Source of the DNA: Caulobacter sp. 602-1
GTDB lineage: Bacteria; Pseudomonadota; Alphaproteobacteria; Caulobacterales; Caulobacteraceae
Length of the DNA: 64,000 nucleotides
Assembly (NCBI RefSeq): GCF_003931565.1
Contig: NZ_RRYI01000009.1
Coordinates: 1 to 64,000 of the forward strand
Direction: 5' to 3'
A model generated the notes under the pieces. The model saw nothing but the letters and a program-made list of their open reading frames with translations, had not been told where the DNA came from and did not search any database. The translations under genes were made by a program, and so were the position numbers. Of this stretch, positions 30,355 to 38,170 are shown one piece after another; positions within the stretch are counted from its first letter, which is position 1, and each line of letters begins with the position of its first letter.

Positions 30355-31475
30355 CGCGCGCCCTGGAAGAACGCGACAAGGCTGAACGGCGCCCGCTCGT
30401 CCAGGCACAGTCTCAACGTCTCGTGCGAGTCCTCGGCCGCCTTGCGGCTGCGCGGGAACATCGCCGCCTCATAGGCTGTCAGCGCCGCCTCCACATCACC
30501 AGGATGCGCCACGATCGCCTGGCCCAGTTCCGCGCCATCCAGCATCGCCAGGTTCGCCCCCTCGCCGGCCGGCGGCGCCAGATGGGCCGCGTCGCCCAGC
30601 AGGGTGACGCCCGGCGTCCGCGCCCAGCTATGATCGTCGGGCAATGCATGCAGCGAACGCGGGACCAGCGGTCCGTCGCTATCGGTGATCAGGGTCATAA
30701 GCGCCGGCGCCCAGCCCTCGAACTCGGCCGCGATCCGGGCCTTGGCGGTCGCGTCGTCGGTGAAGTCGATCGCGTCGAACCACGCTGTCGGACGGTTCAG
30801 GGCGACATAAGCGTGCAGCACGCCGCCCGGCTCGCGGTGCGCGAAGATCCCCTGCCCCGGCGCCATCGCGAACAACCCGCCGTCGCCAACGGCCGCGGCG
30901 GTCGCCCGATAGCGCGTGTCGACATCGCTCAGCCAGGCCTCCACGAAGGTCGTGCCGACATATTGGGGCTTGGCGTCCGACAGCAGCGGCCTGACCTTCG
31001 ACCATGCGCCGTCCGCGCCGACGAGCAGGCCGGTGGTCACGACCTCACCGTCCGAGAAGGTCAGTTGATGGCGCCCCTCGCCCAGCGCCACGACACCGGC
31101 CAGCTTCTTGCCCCACCGCACGGTCCCTTGCGGCAGCGACTCCAGCAGGATCCGCCGCAGTTCGCCGCGCGGGACTTCAGGTCGTCCGCCCCGGCCATTG
31201 TCGGGCAGGTCCAGCAGCACCACACCATGCTTGTCGAGCACGCGCGAGGCCTGTCCGCCCTCGTGAATCAGCGCCTGGAAGTCCTCGAACAGCCCCGCCG
31301 CCTTCATGGCCGACTGGCCGTCCATCTCGTGGATGTCGAGCATGCCGCCCTGCGTCCGGGCGCCGGCCGAAGCCTCGGCTTCATAGACCGTCGCGGCGAC
31401 GCCATGAACGTGGAGAACGCGCGCCAAGACCAGACCGCCCAAGCCCGCGCCAATGATCGTGACCGAAGCCGTCAT
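30351..31475 (-). CDS. Tet(X)-like FAD-dependent monooxygenase
   Basis: A 374-aa class A flavin hydroxylase. FAD motifs: TIIGAGLGGLVLARVLHVHG near the N-terminus and GVTLLGDAAHLAPPAGEGAN near residue 280. The segment GGMLDIHEMDGQSAMKAAGL is strongly reminiscent of Tet(X) enzymes (GG-LD-H---GQ-AMK-AGL). Whether it attacks tetracyclines or other aromatic compounds cannot be read from sequence. The start MTASVTIIGAG at 31475 has GGGAG 7 nt upstream. It is divergent from a tetR gene with two near-perfect operator copies between them, so expression is probably induced by a small molecule. Confidence 0.88.
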   Translation of the reverse strand: MTASVTIIGAGLGGLVLARVLHVHGVAATVYEAEASAGARTQGGMLDIHEMDGQSAMKAAGLFEDFQALIHEGGQASRVLDKHGVVLLDLPDNGRGGRPEVPRGELRRILLESLPQGTVRWGKKLAGVVALGEGRHQLTFSDGEVVTTGLLVGADGAWSKVRPLLSDAKPQYVGTTFVEAWLSDVDTRYRATAAAVGDGGLFAMAPGQGIFAHREPGGVLHAYVALNRPTAWFDAIDFTDDATAKARIAAEFEGWAPALMTLITDSDGPLVPRSLHALPDDHSWARTPGVTLLGDAAHLAPPAGEGANLAMLDGAELGQAIVAHPGDVEAALTAYEAAMFPRSRKAAEDSHETLRLCLDERAPFSLVAFFQGAR

Positions 31476-31494
31476 GAGATACTCCCGAATAGAT

Positions 31495-31537
31495 TGGAAC
31501 ATCGTTCCATAAACAGCCCATTGGAACATCGTTCCAA
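31495..31537. promoter_or_regulatory. Twin TetR operators between the monooxygenase and its regulator
   Basis: Two copies of TGGAAC-ATC-GTTCCA: site 1 at 31495-31509 and site 2 at 31521-31537 (the latter extended to TTGGAAC-ATC-GTTCCAA). Their centres are 27 nt apart. They lie 20 nt from each start codon and sit where both divergent promoters must be, so repression of both genes is expected. Confidence 0.8.
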
Positions 31538-31556
31538 TCGTGTCAAGAACGCTCTC

Positions 31557-32228
31557 ATGGCTCCCCGGACCGAACGACGCGCCGACGCGCTCTCCAAGGC
31601 GAAGATCGTCGAGGCCGCGATCGCGATCCTCGACGCCGACGGCGAAGCGGCCCTGACGTTCCGCGCCCTAGCGGCGCGCCTGTCGACAGGGGCCGGGGCG
31701 ATCTACTGGCACGTCGCCGACAAGAACGACCTGCTGGCCGCCGCCGCCGACGACATCGTTGCCCAGGTCATGGCCAAGATCCCCGCCGAGGCCGAGCCAA
31801 GGGCGGCGATACGCGCCATGGCCCTCAATGTCTTCGAGGCCGTCGACGCCCACCCCTGGGTCGGCGCCCAGTTCTTCCGCGATCCATCGCGGCCGGCGGC
31901 GCTGCGGATCCTGGAAGGCGTGGGTCGTCAGCTCCACGCGCTGGGCGTGCCCGAGGCCGCGCAGTTCGACACCGCCACCGCCCTGGTCAGCTACATCCTC
32001 GGCGTCGCCGGTCAGAACGCGGCCAACGCCCGCCAGGCGCGCGAAAGCGGCCGCACGGACCGTTCGGCCTTTCTCGGCGAGATCGCCGACCGGTGGGCGG
32101 CGCTGGATCCCGAGCAGCATCCATTCGTGCGGCGGATGGCGGCCCAGTTGCGCGACCATGGCGACCGCGCCCAGTTCCTGGCGGGCGTCGACCTGATCCT
32201 GGCTGGCGCGGCCTCGCTGATCGGATAA
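31557..32228 (+). CDS. TetR-family repressor of the Tet(X)-like gene
   Basis: A 223-aa TetR regulator starting MAPRTERRADALSKAKIVEA. The helix-turn-helix is ALTFRALAARLSTGAGAIYW, where the LSTGAGAIYWH recognition helix resembles the TetR(A-D)/TetR_C class rather than AcrR-like members. The C-terminal domain is a typical ligand pocket. Two identical operator palindromes lie just upstream, between it and the divergent monooxygenase gene, matching the classical self-repressing layout of tetracycline-type repressors. The inducer is unknown. Confidence 0.9.
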   Translation: MAPRTERRADALSKAKIVEAAIAILDADGEAALTFRALAARLSTGAGAIYWHVADKNDLLAAAADDIVAQVMAKIPAEAEPRAAIRAMALNVFEAVDAHPWVGAQFFRDPSRPAALRILEGVGRQLHALGVPEAAQFDTATALVSYILGVAGQNAANARQARESGRTDRSAFLGEIADRWAALDPEQHPFVRRMAAQLRDHGDRAQFLAGVDLILAGAASLIG

Positions 32229-32265
32229 CGTATCCCCAACAAGCGCAAGGCGCGGGGGAGTTTTA

Positions 32266-34089
32266 ATGGATCGTCGTCAGTTTCTGCTGGGCGTCGCGCT
32301 GACGCCGTTCGCCGTCTCGCCCGCCCTCGCCGCGCCTGGATCCAAGGACGCCGAGCTCAGGGCGCTGCTGGACCAGTTCTGGGAAGCCGACCTCGACGCC
32401 TCGCCCGAGACCGCCACCAGCCGGGGTCTGGACGTCGGGGCCCGCGCCGGCCAGCGCGCCCAGCTGAACGACGGCTCGCGCGCGGCCCGCGCCGCCTGGG
32501 TGGCCCAGCGCAAGGACCGCATCGCGGCCCTGGCCAGGATCGACCCGACCCAGCTGTCGCCGGCCGCCCGAGTCGACCACGAGGTCACGACCTACACCTA
32601 CAAGCGCATCGTCGAGGGCGGCGAGACGTTCACCTATGGCGAGGGGCCGGCCGGCTTCGGCTACGCCCCCTATTCGCCCTATGTGCTGAGCCAGCTGACC
32701 GGCCCCTACCAGTCCGTCCCGGACTTTCTGGATTCGCGCCACCCGGTGAAGACCAAGGAAGACGGCGAGGCCTATCTCTCGCGACTGGAGGCCTACGCCA
32801 GGGTTCTCGACGACAATACCGCGGCCTTCAAGATGGACGCCGCCGCCAGCGTTCTGGCCCCCGACTTCGCCCTCGACGCGGCGCTCGCCCAGCTGAAGCG
32901 CCAGCGCGCCCCGACGCCCGAACAGACCAGCATCGTCCAGTCCCTGGTCGCGCGCGCGGCCAAGGCGGGCCTTTCCGGCGACTGGTCGGCGCGCGCCAGC
33001 GCCATCGTCGGCGGCAAGGTGCAGCCGGCCCTCGACCGCCAGATCGCCGCCCTGGAGGCCCTGCGCCCCAAGGCCACTGGCGACGCCGGGGCCTGGAAAC
33101 TGCCGATGGGCGAGGCCTTCTACGCCGGGGCCCTGGCCTTCCAGACCACGACCCGCCGCACGCCCGAGGAGGTCCACAAGCTGGGTCTCGACCAGGTGGC
33201 CGATCTGACCGCCCAGATCGACGTGCTGCTGAAGAAGCAGGGCCTGACCACCGGCACGGTCGCCGCGCGCCTGACGACCCTATCGGCGCGCCCCGACCAG
33301 CTCTACGCCAACACCGACGCGGGCCGCGCCCAGCTGCTGGCCGACCTCAACGCCCAGACCAGAGCCATCCGCGCGCAGCTGCCGACGCAGTTCCGCACCC
33401 TGCCCGCCGCTCCGGTCGAGATCGTCCGCGTGCCACCCGAGATCGAGGACGGCGCCCCGAACGGCTACGCCCAGCCGCCGTCGCTGGACGGCGCGCGGCC
33501 GGGCCGCTTCTACATCAATCTGAAGGACACCACCGAGTGGCCGAAGTTCAGCCTGCCGACCCTGACCTATCACGAGGCCCTGCCCGGCCACGTCTGGCAG
33601 GGCTCGATCGCCCTGGGCTCGCGGGAGATCCCGATGCTGCGCCGGGCCGGCATGGGCTTCGCCGCCTATAGCGAGGGCTGGGCCCTCTATGCCGAGCAAC
33701 TGGCCGCCGAGATGGGGGCCTATAGGGACGACCCGCTGGGCGAGATCGGCTTCCTGCAGTCGCTGCAGTTCCGCGCCGTGCGCCTGGTGGTCGACACCGG
33801 CATGCACCACAAGCGCTGGAGCCGCGCCCAGGCCACCGACTACATGGTCGACAACACCGGCATGCCGCGCTCGCGGGTCCAGCGGGAGATCGACCGCTAC
33901 TGCGTCTGGCCGGGCCAGGCGTGCAGCTACAAGATCGGCCACACCGAGTGGGAGCGCCTGCGCGACGTCGCCAAGGCCAAGGCCGGCGCGAGGTTCGACC
34001 CCAAGGCCTTCCACGACGTGCTGCTGCGCGGGGCCATGCCGCTGGTGGTGCTGGAGCAGGTGCTGAGCACGATGACCTTCACCGCTTGA
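32266..34089 (+). CDS. Secreted DUF885 zinc metallopeptidase-like protein
   Basis: A 607-aa DUF885 protein with an N-terminal export signal carrying twin arginines (MDRRQFLLGVALTPFAVSPA, then LAA). The zinc site is YHEALPGHVWQ with His436, Glu437 and His442, and the third ligand region is AAYSEGWALYAEQLA with Glu470. C-terminal RVQREIDRYCVWPGQACSYK is also family-typical. DUF885 proteins are gluzincin-like and most are uncharacterised; peptide cleavage in the periplasm is the usual guess. It lies 37 nt after tetR and could be read through from it. Confidence 0.87.
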   Translation: MDRRQFLLGVALTPFAVSPALAAPGSKDAELRALLDQFWEADLDASPETATSRGLDVGARAGQRAQLNDGSRAARAAWVAQRKDRIAALARIDPTQLSPAARVDHEVTTYTYKRIVEGGETFTYGEGPAGFGYAPYSPYVLSQLTGPYQSVPDFLDSRHPVKTKEDGEAYLSRLEAYARVLDDNTAAFKMDAAASVLAPDFALDAALAQLKRQRAPTPEQTSIVQSLVARAAKAGLSGDWSARASAIVGGKVQPALDRQIAALEALRPKATGDAGAWKLPMGEAFYAGALAFQTTTRRTPEEVHKLGLDQVADLTAQIDVLLKKQGLTTGTVAARLTTLSARPDQLYANTDAGRAQLLADLNAQTRAIRAQLPTQFRTLPAAPVEIVRVPPEIEDGAPNGYAQPPSLDGARPGRFYINLKDTTEWPKFSLPTLTYHEALPGHVWQGSIALGSREIPMLRRAGMGFAAYSEGWALYAEQLAAEMGAYRDDPLGEIGFLQSLQFRAVRLVVDTGMHHKRWSRAQATDYMVDNTGMPRSRVQREIDRYCVWPGQACSYKIGHTEWERLRDVAKAKAGARFDPKAFHDVLLRGAMPLVVLEQVLSTMTFTA

Positions 34090-34195
34090 CCGCTCAATCT
34101 TGACGTTCGCGCCGCCGCGCGCACAGCTTGAGCAAAGCCCGGGCGGACGCGGCGGCGATTGAAGACCTCGCGCGGCCCCGGGACGGGAGAGAGAC

Positions 34196-34726
34196 TTGGC
34201 CGATCCGCGCGACTTCCACACGCCCAAGGACCACTACACCAAGGCCGACCTGCTGGAGTCGGGCCGGGGCGGCTACTTCGGGCCGGGCAACGCCCAGTTG
34301 CCCGCGCCGCCGATGCTGATGATGGACCGGATCGTCGAGATCAGCCTGGACGGCGGCGACTTCGGCAAGGGCCACGTGGTCGCCGAGCTGGATATCACCC
34401 CGGACCTCTGGTTCTTCGACTGCCACTTCATTGGCGATCCAGTCATGCCAGGATGCCTGGGGCTGGACGCCATGTGGCAGGTGATCGGCTACTGGCTGGG
34501 CTGGTCGGGCTCGCCCGGCAAGGGCCGCGCCCTCGGTGTCGGCGAGGTCAAGTTCCGCGGCGACGTCACGCCCGCGTCCAAGCTGGTCCGCTACGAGATC
34601 AGCCTGCGGCAGGTCCGCCGAGGCCGGCTGGCGTTAGGCCTGGCCAACGGCCGGCTGATCGTCGACGGGGAGTGCGTCTACACGGCCAACGACCTGAAGG
34701 TCGGGATGATCGAGCAGCGCGACTGA
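34196..34726 (+). CDS. fabA: 3-hydroxydecanoyl-ACP dehydratase/isomerase FabA
   Basis: A 176-aa FabA. The hot-dog active site is CHFIGDPVMPGCLGLDAMWQ with catalytic His77 and Asp91, and the family-specific GKGRALGVGEVKFRGDV and TANDLKVGM follow. FabA dehydrates 3-hydroxyacyl-ACP and isomerises trans-2- to cis-3-decenoyl-ACP, the branch point for anaerobic-type unsaturated fatty acid synthesis. The start is a TTG (34196) with GGGAGAGA upstream. Its usual partner fabB is not adjacent; the next gene is nusG on the opposite strand. Function still needs a FabB-type synthase elsewhere in the genome. Confidence 0.93.
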   Translation: MADPRDFHTPKDHYTKADLLESGRGGYFGPGNAQLPAPPMLMMDRIVEISLDGGDFGKGHVVAELDITPDLWFFDCHFIGDPVMPGCLGLDAMWQVIGYWLGWSGSPGKGRALGVGEVKFRGDVTPASKLVRYEISLRQVRRGRLALGLANGRLIVDGECVYTANDLKVGMIEQRD

Positions 34727-34751
34727 GGCGCGCGGCTGGGCCCCAAAAGCA

Positions 34752-34783
34752 AAGGCCCCGCGCCGTTTCCGACGCGAGGCCTT
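34752..34783 (-). terminator. Rho-independent terminator of the secE-nusG unit
   Basis: Minus-strand hairpin AAGGCCTCGCGTCG, GAAA loop, CGGCGCGGGGCCTT (two G-U pairs), followed by TGCTTTT. It lies 26 nt after the nusG stop and marks the end of the block before the accessory insert. Confidence 0.82.
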
Positions 34784-34808
34784 GAAAGCTCCGGTGAAGG
34801 ACCTCGCC

Positions 34809-35366
34809 TTACGAGATCTTCTCGACCTGGGCGTATTCCAGCTCCACCGGCGTGGCGCGGCCGAAGATCGAGACGGTGACCCGCAGGCGGGCCTTTTCCT
34901 CGTCGACCTGCTCGACGGAGCCGTTGAAGCTGGCGAACGGACCGTCGATGACGCGGACGTTCTCGCCGACTTCGTACAGCACCACGGTCTTGGGCTTCTC
35001 GACGCCTTCCTCGATGGCGCCGACGATGCGCTGGACTTCCTTTTCGGAGACCGGCATCGGCTTGGAGCCGCTGCCCAAGAAGCCCGTGACCTTCGGGGTG
35101 TTCTTGATCAGGTGGTAGGCTTCGTCCGAGAGGTTCATCTTCACCAGGACGTAGCCCGGGAAGAACTTGCGCTCGGCGTTGACCTTGCGGCCGCGGCGGA
35201 TCTCGACGACATCTTCGGTCGGCACGAGGATCTCGGAGAAGTTTTCTTCCAGGCCCTGGTTCTTGGCCTGCTCACGGATGCTCTCGGCCACCTTCTTCTC
35301 GAAGTTCGAGTAGGCGTGGACGATGTACCACTTGTGGTTCGGGTTCGAGGCGGTTTCGGTGCTCAT
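34809..35366 (-). CDS. nusG: Transcription termination/antitermination factor NusG
   Basis: A 185-aa NusG with the NGN domain (KWYIVHAYSNFEKKVAESIR; RKFFPGYVLVKMNLSDEAYH) and a C-terminal KOW domain (GENVRVIDGPFASFNGSVEQ) that contacts Rho or ribosomal S10. NusG stays bound to RNA polymerase during elongation and couples it to the ribosome. It lies 9 nt downstream of secE. In the classical order rplK should come next, but an 8.3-kb insert intervenes here after a terminator. Confidence 0.98.
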   Translation of the reverse strand: MSTETASNPNHKWYIVHAYSNFEKKVAESIREQAKNQGLEENFSEILVPTEDVVEIRRGRKVNAERKFFPGYVLVKMNLSDEAYHLIKNTPKVTGFLGSGSKPMPVSEKEVQRIVGAIEEGVEKPKTVVLYEVGENVRVIDGPFASFNGSVEQVDEEKARLRVTVSIFGRATPVELEYAQVEKIS

Positions 35367-35375
35367 CGCTCTATC

Positions 35376-35693
35376 TTATCCCGAGGTCGCCAGCTTCAGG
35401 AGCTGATTGATGGCCAAGCCGAGGCCGCCGTCGACGGCCATGAAGAACAGCGACGCCAGGACCACCATGATGAAGACCATCACGGAGGTGATCCAGGTTT
35501 CCTTGCGGCTGGTCCAGGTGATCTTGCGGGCTTCGGCGCGCACTTCACGGAAGAACTGCACCGGCGTGGTGCGCTTCTTCGGGGCGGCGGGCGCGGCGAC
35601 GGACGCGGCGGCCCCTGCGGGCGCCATCGCCGCGGCCGTCTTGGCGGCGCGGTTCTTGATCGCTGACGGGCTGGATCCCGGTTTCCTGGCCAT
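35376..35693 (-). CDS. secE: Preprotein translocase subunit SecE
   Basis: A 105-aa protein. An Ala/Pro/Lys-rich N-terminal extension (about 45 residues) precedes the conserved amphipathic helix (VQFFREVRAEARKITWTSRK) and one membrane segment (SVMVFIMVVLASLFFMAV) of minimal SecE. SecE clamps SecY in the Sec translocon. It is co-transcribed with nusG and preceded by tRNA-Trp on the same strand; the gene starts about 97 nt after the tRNA. Confidence 0.95.
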   Translation of the reverse strand: MARKPGSSPSAIKNRAAKTAAAMAPAGAAASVAAPAAPKKRTTPVQFFREVRAEARKITWTSRKETWITSVMVFIMVVLASLFFMAVDGGLGLAINQLLKLATSG

Positions 35694-35789
35694 GCTCTAG
35701 AGGCTCACGACTTCCTAAACTGGACCCGGACCGACAAGCGGCCCGGTGGCCATAGCCGGGCCCGAAAGCGACCCGTCAAACATATATAG

Positions 35790-35865
35790 TGGCAGGAGTG
35801 GGGGGACTCGAACCCACGACTTTCGGTTTTGGAGACCGACGCTCTACCAGCTGAGCTACACTCCT
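35790..35865 (-). tRNA. tRNA-Trp (anticodon CCA)
   Basis: A 76-nt cloverleaf with encoded 3' CCA. The acceptor stem AGGAGTG/CACTCCT is perfect, with G73 discriminator. The D arm GCTC...GAGC encloses AGCTGGTA. The anticodon stem TCGGT/ACCGA holds loop CTCCAAA, anticodon CCA at positions 34-36. The T loop is TTCGAGT. The T stem GTGGG/CCCCC has one mismatch (T50-C64). A tRNA-Trp before secE-nusG is the classical order, and all three likely share the promoter at 35968-35996. Confidence 0.97.
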
Positions 35866-35967
35866 GCGGACCGACTACCCTTTCGGGCCGACGGACATCC
35901 GGAGACAGACAGCGCGCCGGGAGGCTTGGAAGCCTCGGCGCGCCACGTCCTGTCGCCAGAGCCGCGC

Positions 35968-35996
35968 CATTTAGCAGGGTCGCGTACGGCGGGCAA
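35968..35996 (-). promoter_or_regulatory. Sigma-73-type promoter of tRNA-Trp/secE/nusG
   Basis: Minus strand: -35 TTGCCC (35991-35996), 17-nt spacer, -10 TAAATG (35968-35973) within GCTAAATG, the Caulobacter housekeeping form. It lies about 100 nt before the mature tRNA 5' end. Confidence 0.7.
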
Positions 35997-36082
35997 GCGG
36001 CGCGCAAAGGATTGAGCGGCTTCGAGGGCTCGATCGTGGCTTTCTTCCCGGCCCATGGGGCCCCCGCGAGGATGGAAGGCGA

Positions 36083-36107
36083 GGATCGAAGCCTCGGACT
36101 AGGCGTT
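36083..36107 (+). promoter_or_regulatory. EcfG/SigT-like promoter before a 64-aa ORF
   Basis: GGATC (36083-36087), 16 nt, CGTT (36104-36107). There is one mismatch in the -35 box relative to GGAAC-N16/17-CGTT. The ATG is only 8 nt after the -10 box, implying a leaderless or near-leaderless mRNA. Confidence 0.4.
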
Positions 36108-36115
36108 ATTTCGCC

Positions 36116-36310
36116 ATGCCCACGATCACCAATCCGCCCAAGGCGACCTCACCCTCCGACCGCCCGTCGAATCGGGAAGTCGAGAACGAGAACCAGAAGG
36201 CCCCGCCCCGCGAAGGCGAGCCGCCGCGACCGGCCACTGAGCCTCACGGCGCGGCCGACAGCACCCGTTCGCCGAAGACCCGGACGGATCCGGGCTCCGG
36301 CGAGGGTTAG
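36116..36310 (+). CDS. Small disordered hydrophilic protein (tentative)
   Basis: A 64-aa reading frame with no hydrophobic segment, rich in Pro, Glu, Arg, Ser, Thr and Lys (MPTITNPPKATSPSDRPSNR; later KAPPREGEPPRP). The composition is that of an intrinsically disordered hydrophilin-like protein. No homologue is recognised. Support comes from the SigT-like promoter just upstream and from the fact that nothing else occupies the gap; there is no Shine-Dalgarno. It could still be a chance frame. Confidence 0.4.
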   Translation: MPTITNPPKATSPSDRPSNREVENENQKAPPREGEPPRPATEPHGAADSTRSPKTRTDPGSGEG

Positions 36311-36326
36311 CGCCGTTCAGTCCGAC

Positions 36327-36746
36327 CTAGCCGGCCTTGGCCAGCTTGGTCTTTTCGCCCTTGTCGGCCGTGGCCGAGTCGCTGGCCGGCAAGGTCGCGC
36401 CGCACTGTATGCCCAGATACGACCACTTCACGTCCGTCAACTCGCGGCCGCATTGGGTGTTCTTGCCAGAATCCCTGCCGCGCAGCGAGACCGCGACGCC
36501 CTTAGACATGTCCGGCGCCGGACTGGCGCTGCTGATGTCATAATAGCCGCCGCCACGCCCCTTCACGACGAGGCAGTTGGTCTTCTCGACCGGCCGGACG
36601 CATCCCGACGCGGTGACCGACGTGGATTCCACGACAACTTGATTAGCTTGCGCGACTTTCGTCTTCGCGCCGCCGTCACTGCAGGCAGCCAAACCAAACG
36701 CTAACAGACCGGCCGCCGCGGCGGCCCCTACGAACCAAACCCGCAT
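36327..36746 (-). CDS. Small putative lipoprotein
   Basis: A 139-aa protein starting MRVWFVGAAAAAGLLAFGLA at 36746 with a strong GGAGGAACGT before the ATG. The signal ends in the lipobox LAAC (Cys22), so it is probably lipidated. The mature part has several cysteines (SGCVRP, NCLVVK, TQCGRE, IQCGAT) that could form disulphides in the periplasm, and ends in a Lys/Ala tail. No domain is recognised. Confidence 0.78.
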   Translation of the reverse strand: MRVWFVGAAAAAGLLAFGLAACSDGGAKTKVAQANQVVVESTSVTASGCVRPVEKTNCLVVKGRGGGYYDISSASPAPDMSKGVAVSLRGRDSGKNTQCGRELTDVKWSYLGIQCGATLPASDSATADKGEKTKLAKAG

Positions 36747-37209
36747 ACGTTCCTCCGTATCGTTGGCTCCGCGAACGAAGCAACCGGAAGTCTGCGCTTC
36801 GTTTGGAATACCGGCAATCACATTTTTGCCGTTTTCGAAAAACCGGTCCGGCGTCACGACGATTTAAGAAAGAGAATTTCCTTAATCCGGTAACGCGCGC
36901 ACGCGGTTGCGCGACGGATGCAAGGACATTGAAATCCCATGCCGCACTCGCGACATTTCGTCTTATCTCAATATTTGCTTCCGAACCGAGACGCCGCTTT
37001 TTCTCGCCGCGCGAATACTCAGCCTGATCTTTTGGCCCCTCGACACGTCGTCGAAGCCCGCCGGGCGGGCGGACGAAACGGCGGCGAAGTTTTTCCGAGG
37101 ACGACTTTAGACAACCGGCGTTGACATCAAGACGGGCTTGCACAAATGAGACAGGCGTCGCCTCAGGGCCGCGGCGGCGCCCATTTCTCTCAAGGATTTC
37201 AGAGCACAG
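36747..37209. other. AT-richer intergenic region between lipoprotein gene and fpr
   Basis: These 463 nt are less GC-rich than the coding surroundings, especially 36820-37030. They should carry the promoters of the two divergent genes. For fpr, TTGACA (37121-37126) is followed after 17 nt by AAATGA (37144-37149), a good -35 with a weak -10. No gene is supported; open frames here look like chance. Confidence 0.5.
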
Positions 37210-38049
37210 ATGACGGCCACCGCGACCGCCGCAGCCCCCAATGGCGCCCCCGCCAAGGAGGCCCCGTTCCACGTCGAGAAGGTGCTGTGGGTCAAGCACT
37301 GGACCGACCGCCTGTTCAGCTTCGGCATCACCCGTCCGGCGTCCTTGCGCTTCCGCTCGGGCGAGTTCGTGATGATCGGCCTGCCGCCGCGTGAAGCGCT
37401 GGGCGAGAAGAAGCCGATCCTGCGCGCCTACTCCGTGGCCTCGCCGCACTTCGCCGAGGAACTGGAGTTCTTTTCGATCAAGGTTCCTGACGGTCCGCTG
37501 ACCTCGCGCCTGCAGCTGATCCAGCCGGGCGACGAGATTCTGCTGGGCAAGAAGCCGACCGGCACCCTCGTCCTGGACGCCGTCCGCCCGGGCAAGCGCC
37601 TGTTCCTGTTCGGCACCGGCACCGGCCTGGCGCCCTGGCTGTCGGTGGCCCGCGACCCCGACGCCTACAGCCGCTTCGAGCGCGTGATCGTCGCCCATGG
37701 CGTACGTGAGGTGAAGGAACTGGCCTATCGCGACCTGTTCACCCACGACATCTTCGACGATCCGCTGGTCGGCGACGAGGCCCGCGCCCAGCTGACCTAC
37801 TATCCGACCGTGACCCGCGAGCCGTTCGAGCGCCAGGGCCGCTTCACCGACCTGATCGAGAGCGGCAAGCTGTTCAAGGATCTCGGCCTGGACCAGACGA
37901 CGTTCGACCCCGAGAACGACCGCGCCATGCTGTGCGGCTCGATGGCCATGATCAAGGACACCGCCGCCCTGCTTGAGGCCCACGGCCTGAAGGAAGGCTC
38001 CAACGCCGATCCGGGCGACTTCGTGATCGAGCGGGCGTTTGTCGGGTAG
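37210..38049 (+). CDS. fpr: Ferredoxin--NADP(+) reductase
   Basis: A 279-aa FAD enzyme of the bacterial Fpr subclass. The FAD motif is RAYSVASP, the NADP-binding region is LFGTGTGLAPWLSVARD with DLFTHDIF and AMLCGSMAMI, and the C-terminus FVIERAFVG matches subclass I enzymes. It moves electrons between NADPH and ferredoxin or flavodoxin, often in oxidative-stress defence and Fe-S assembly. A 19-residue Ala-rich N-terminal extension precedes the domain. It is followed by a REP-like element and moeA. Confidence 0.94.
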   Translation: MTATATAAAPNGAPAKEAPFHVEKVLWVKHWTDRLFSFGITRPASLRFRSGEFVMIGLPPREALGEKKPILRAYSVASPHFAEELEFFSIKVPDGPLTSRLQLIQPGDEILLGKKPTGTLVLDAVRPGKRLFLFGTGTGLAPWLSVARDPDAYSRFERVIVAHGVREVKELAYRDLFTHDIFDDPLVGDEARAQLTYYPTVTREPFERQGRFTDLIESGKLFKDLGLDQTTFDPENDRAMLCGSMAMIKDTAALLEAHGLKEGSNADPGDFVIERAFVG

Positions 38050-38084
38050 AGGGGCTTAACGCTCAATCAAAGCCCCCTATACCT

Positions 38085-38155
38085 TGTCATCCCGGAAGCC
38101 TCGCAGAGGCTCTGTCCGGGACCTGGCTCCACGCTTCGCTTTGGCCGGGATGACA
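38085..38155. repeat. REP-like palindromic element between fpr and moeA
   Basis: TGTCATCCCGG (38085-38095) and CCGGGATGACA (38145-38155) form the outer stem, and internal GC-rich segments form smaller pairs. The ends are the same as in the element at 28413-28455. Confidence 0.6.
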
Positions 38156-38170
38156 GGATTTGGATTCCCG

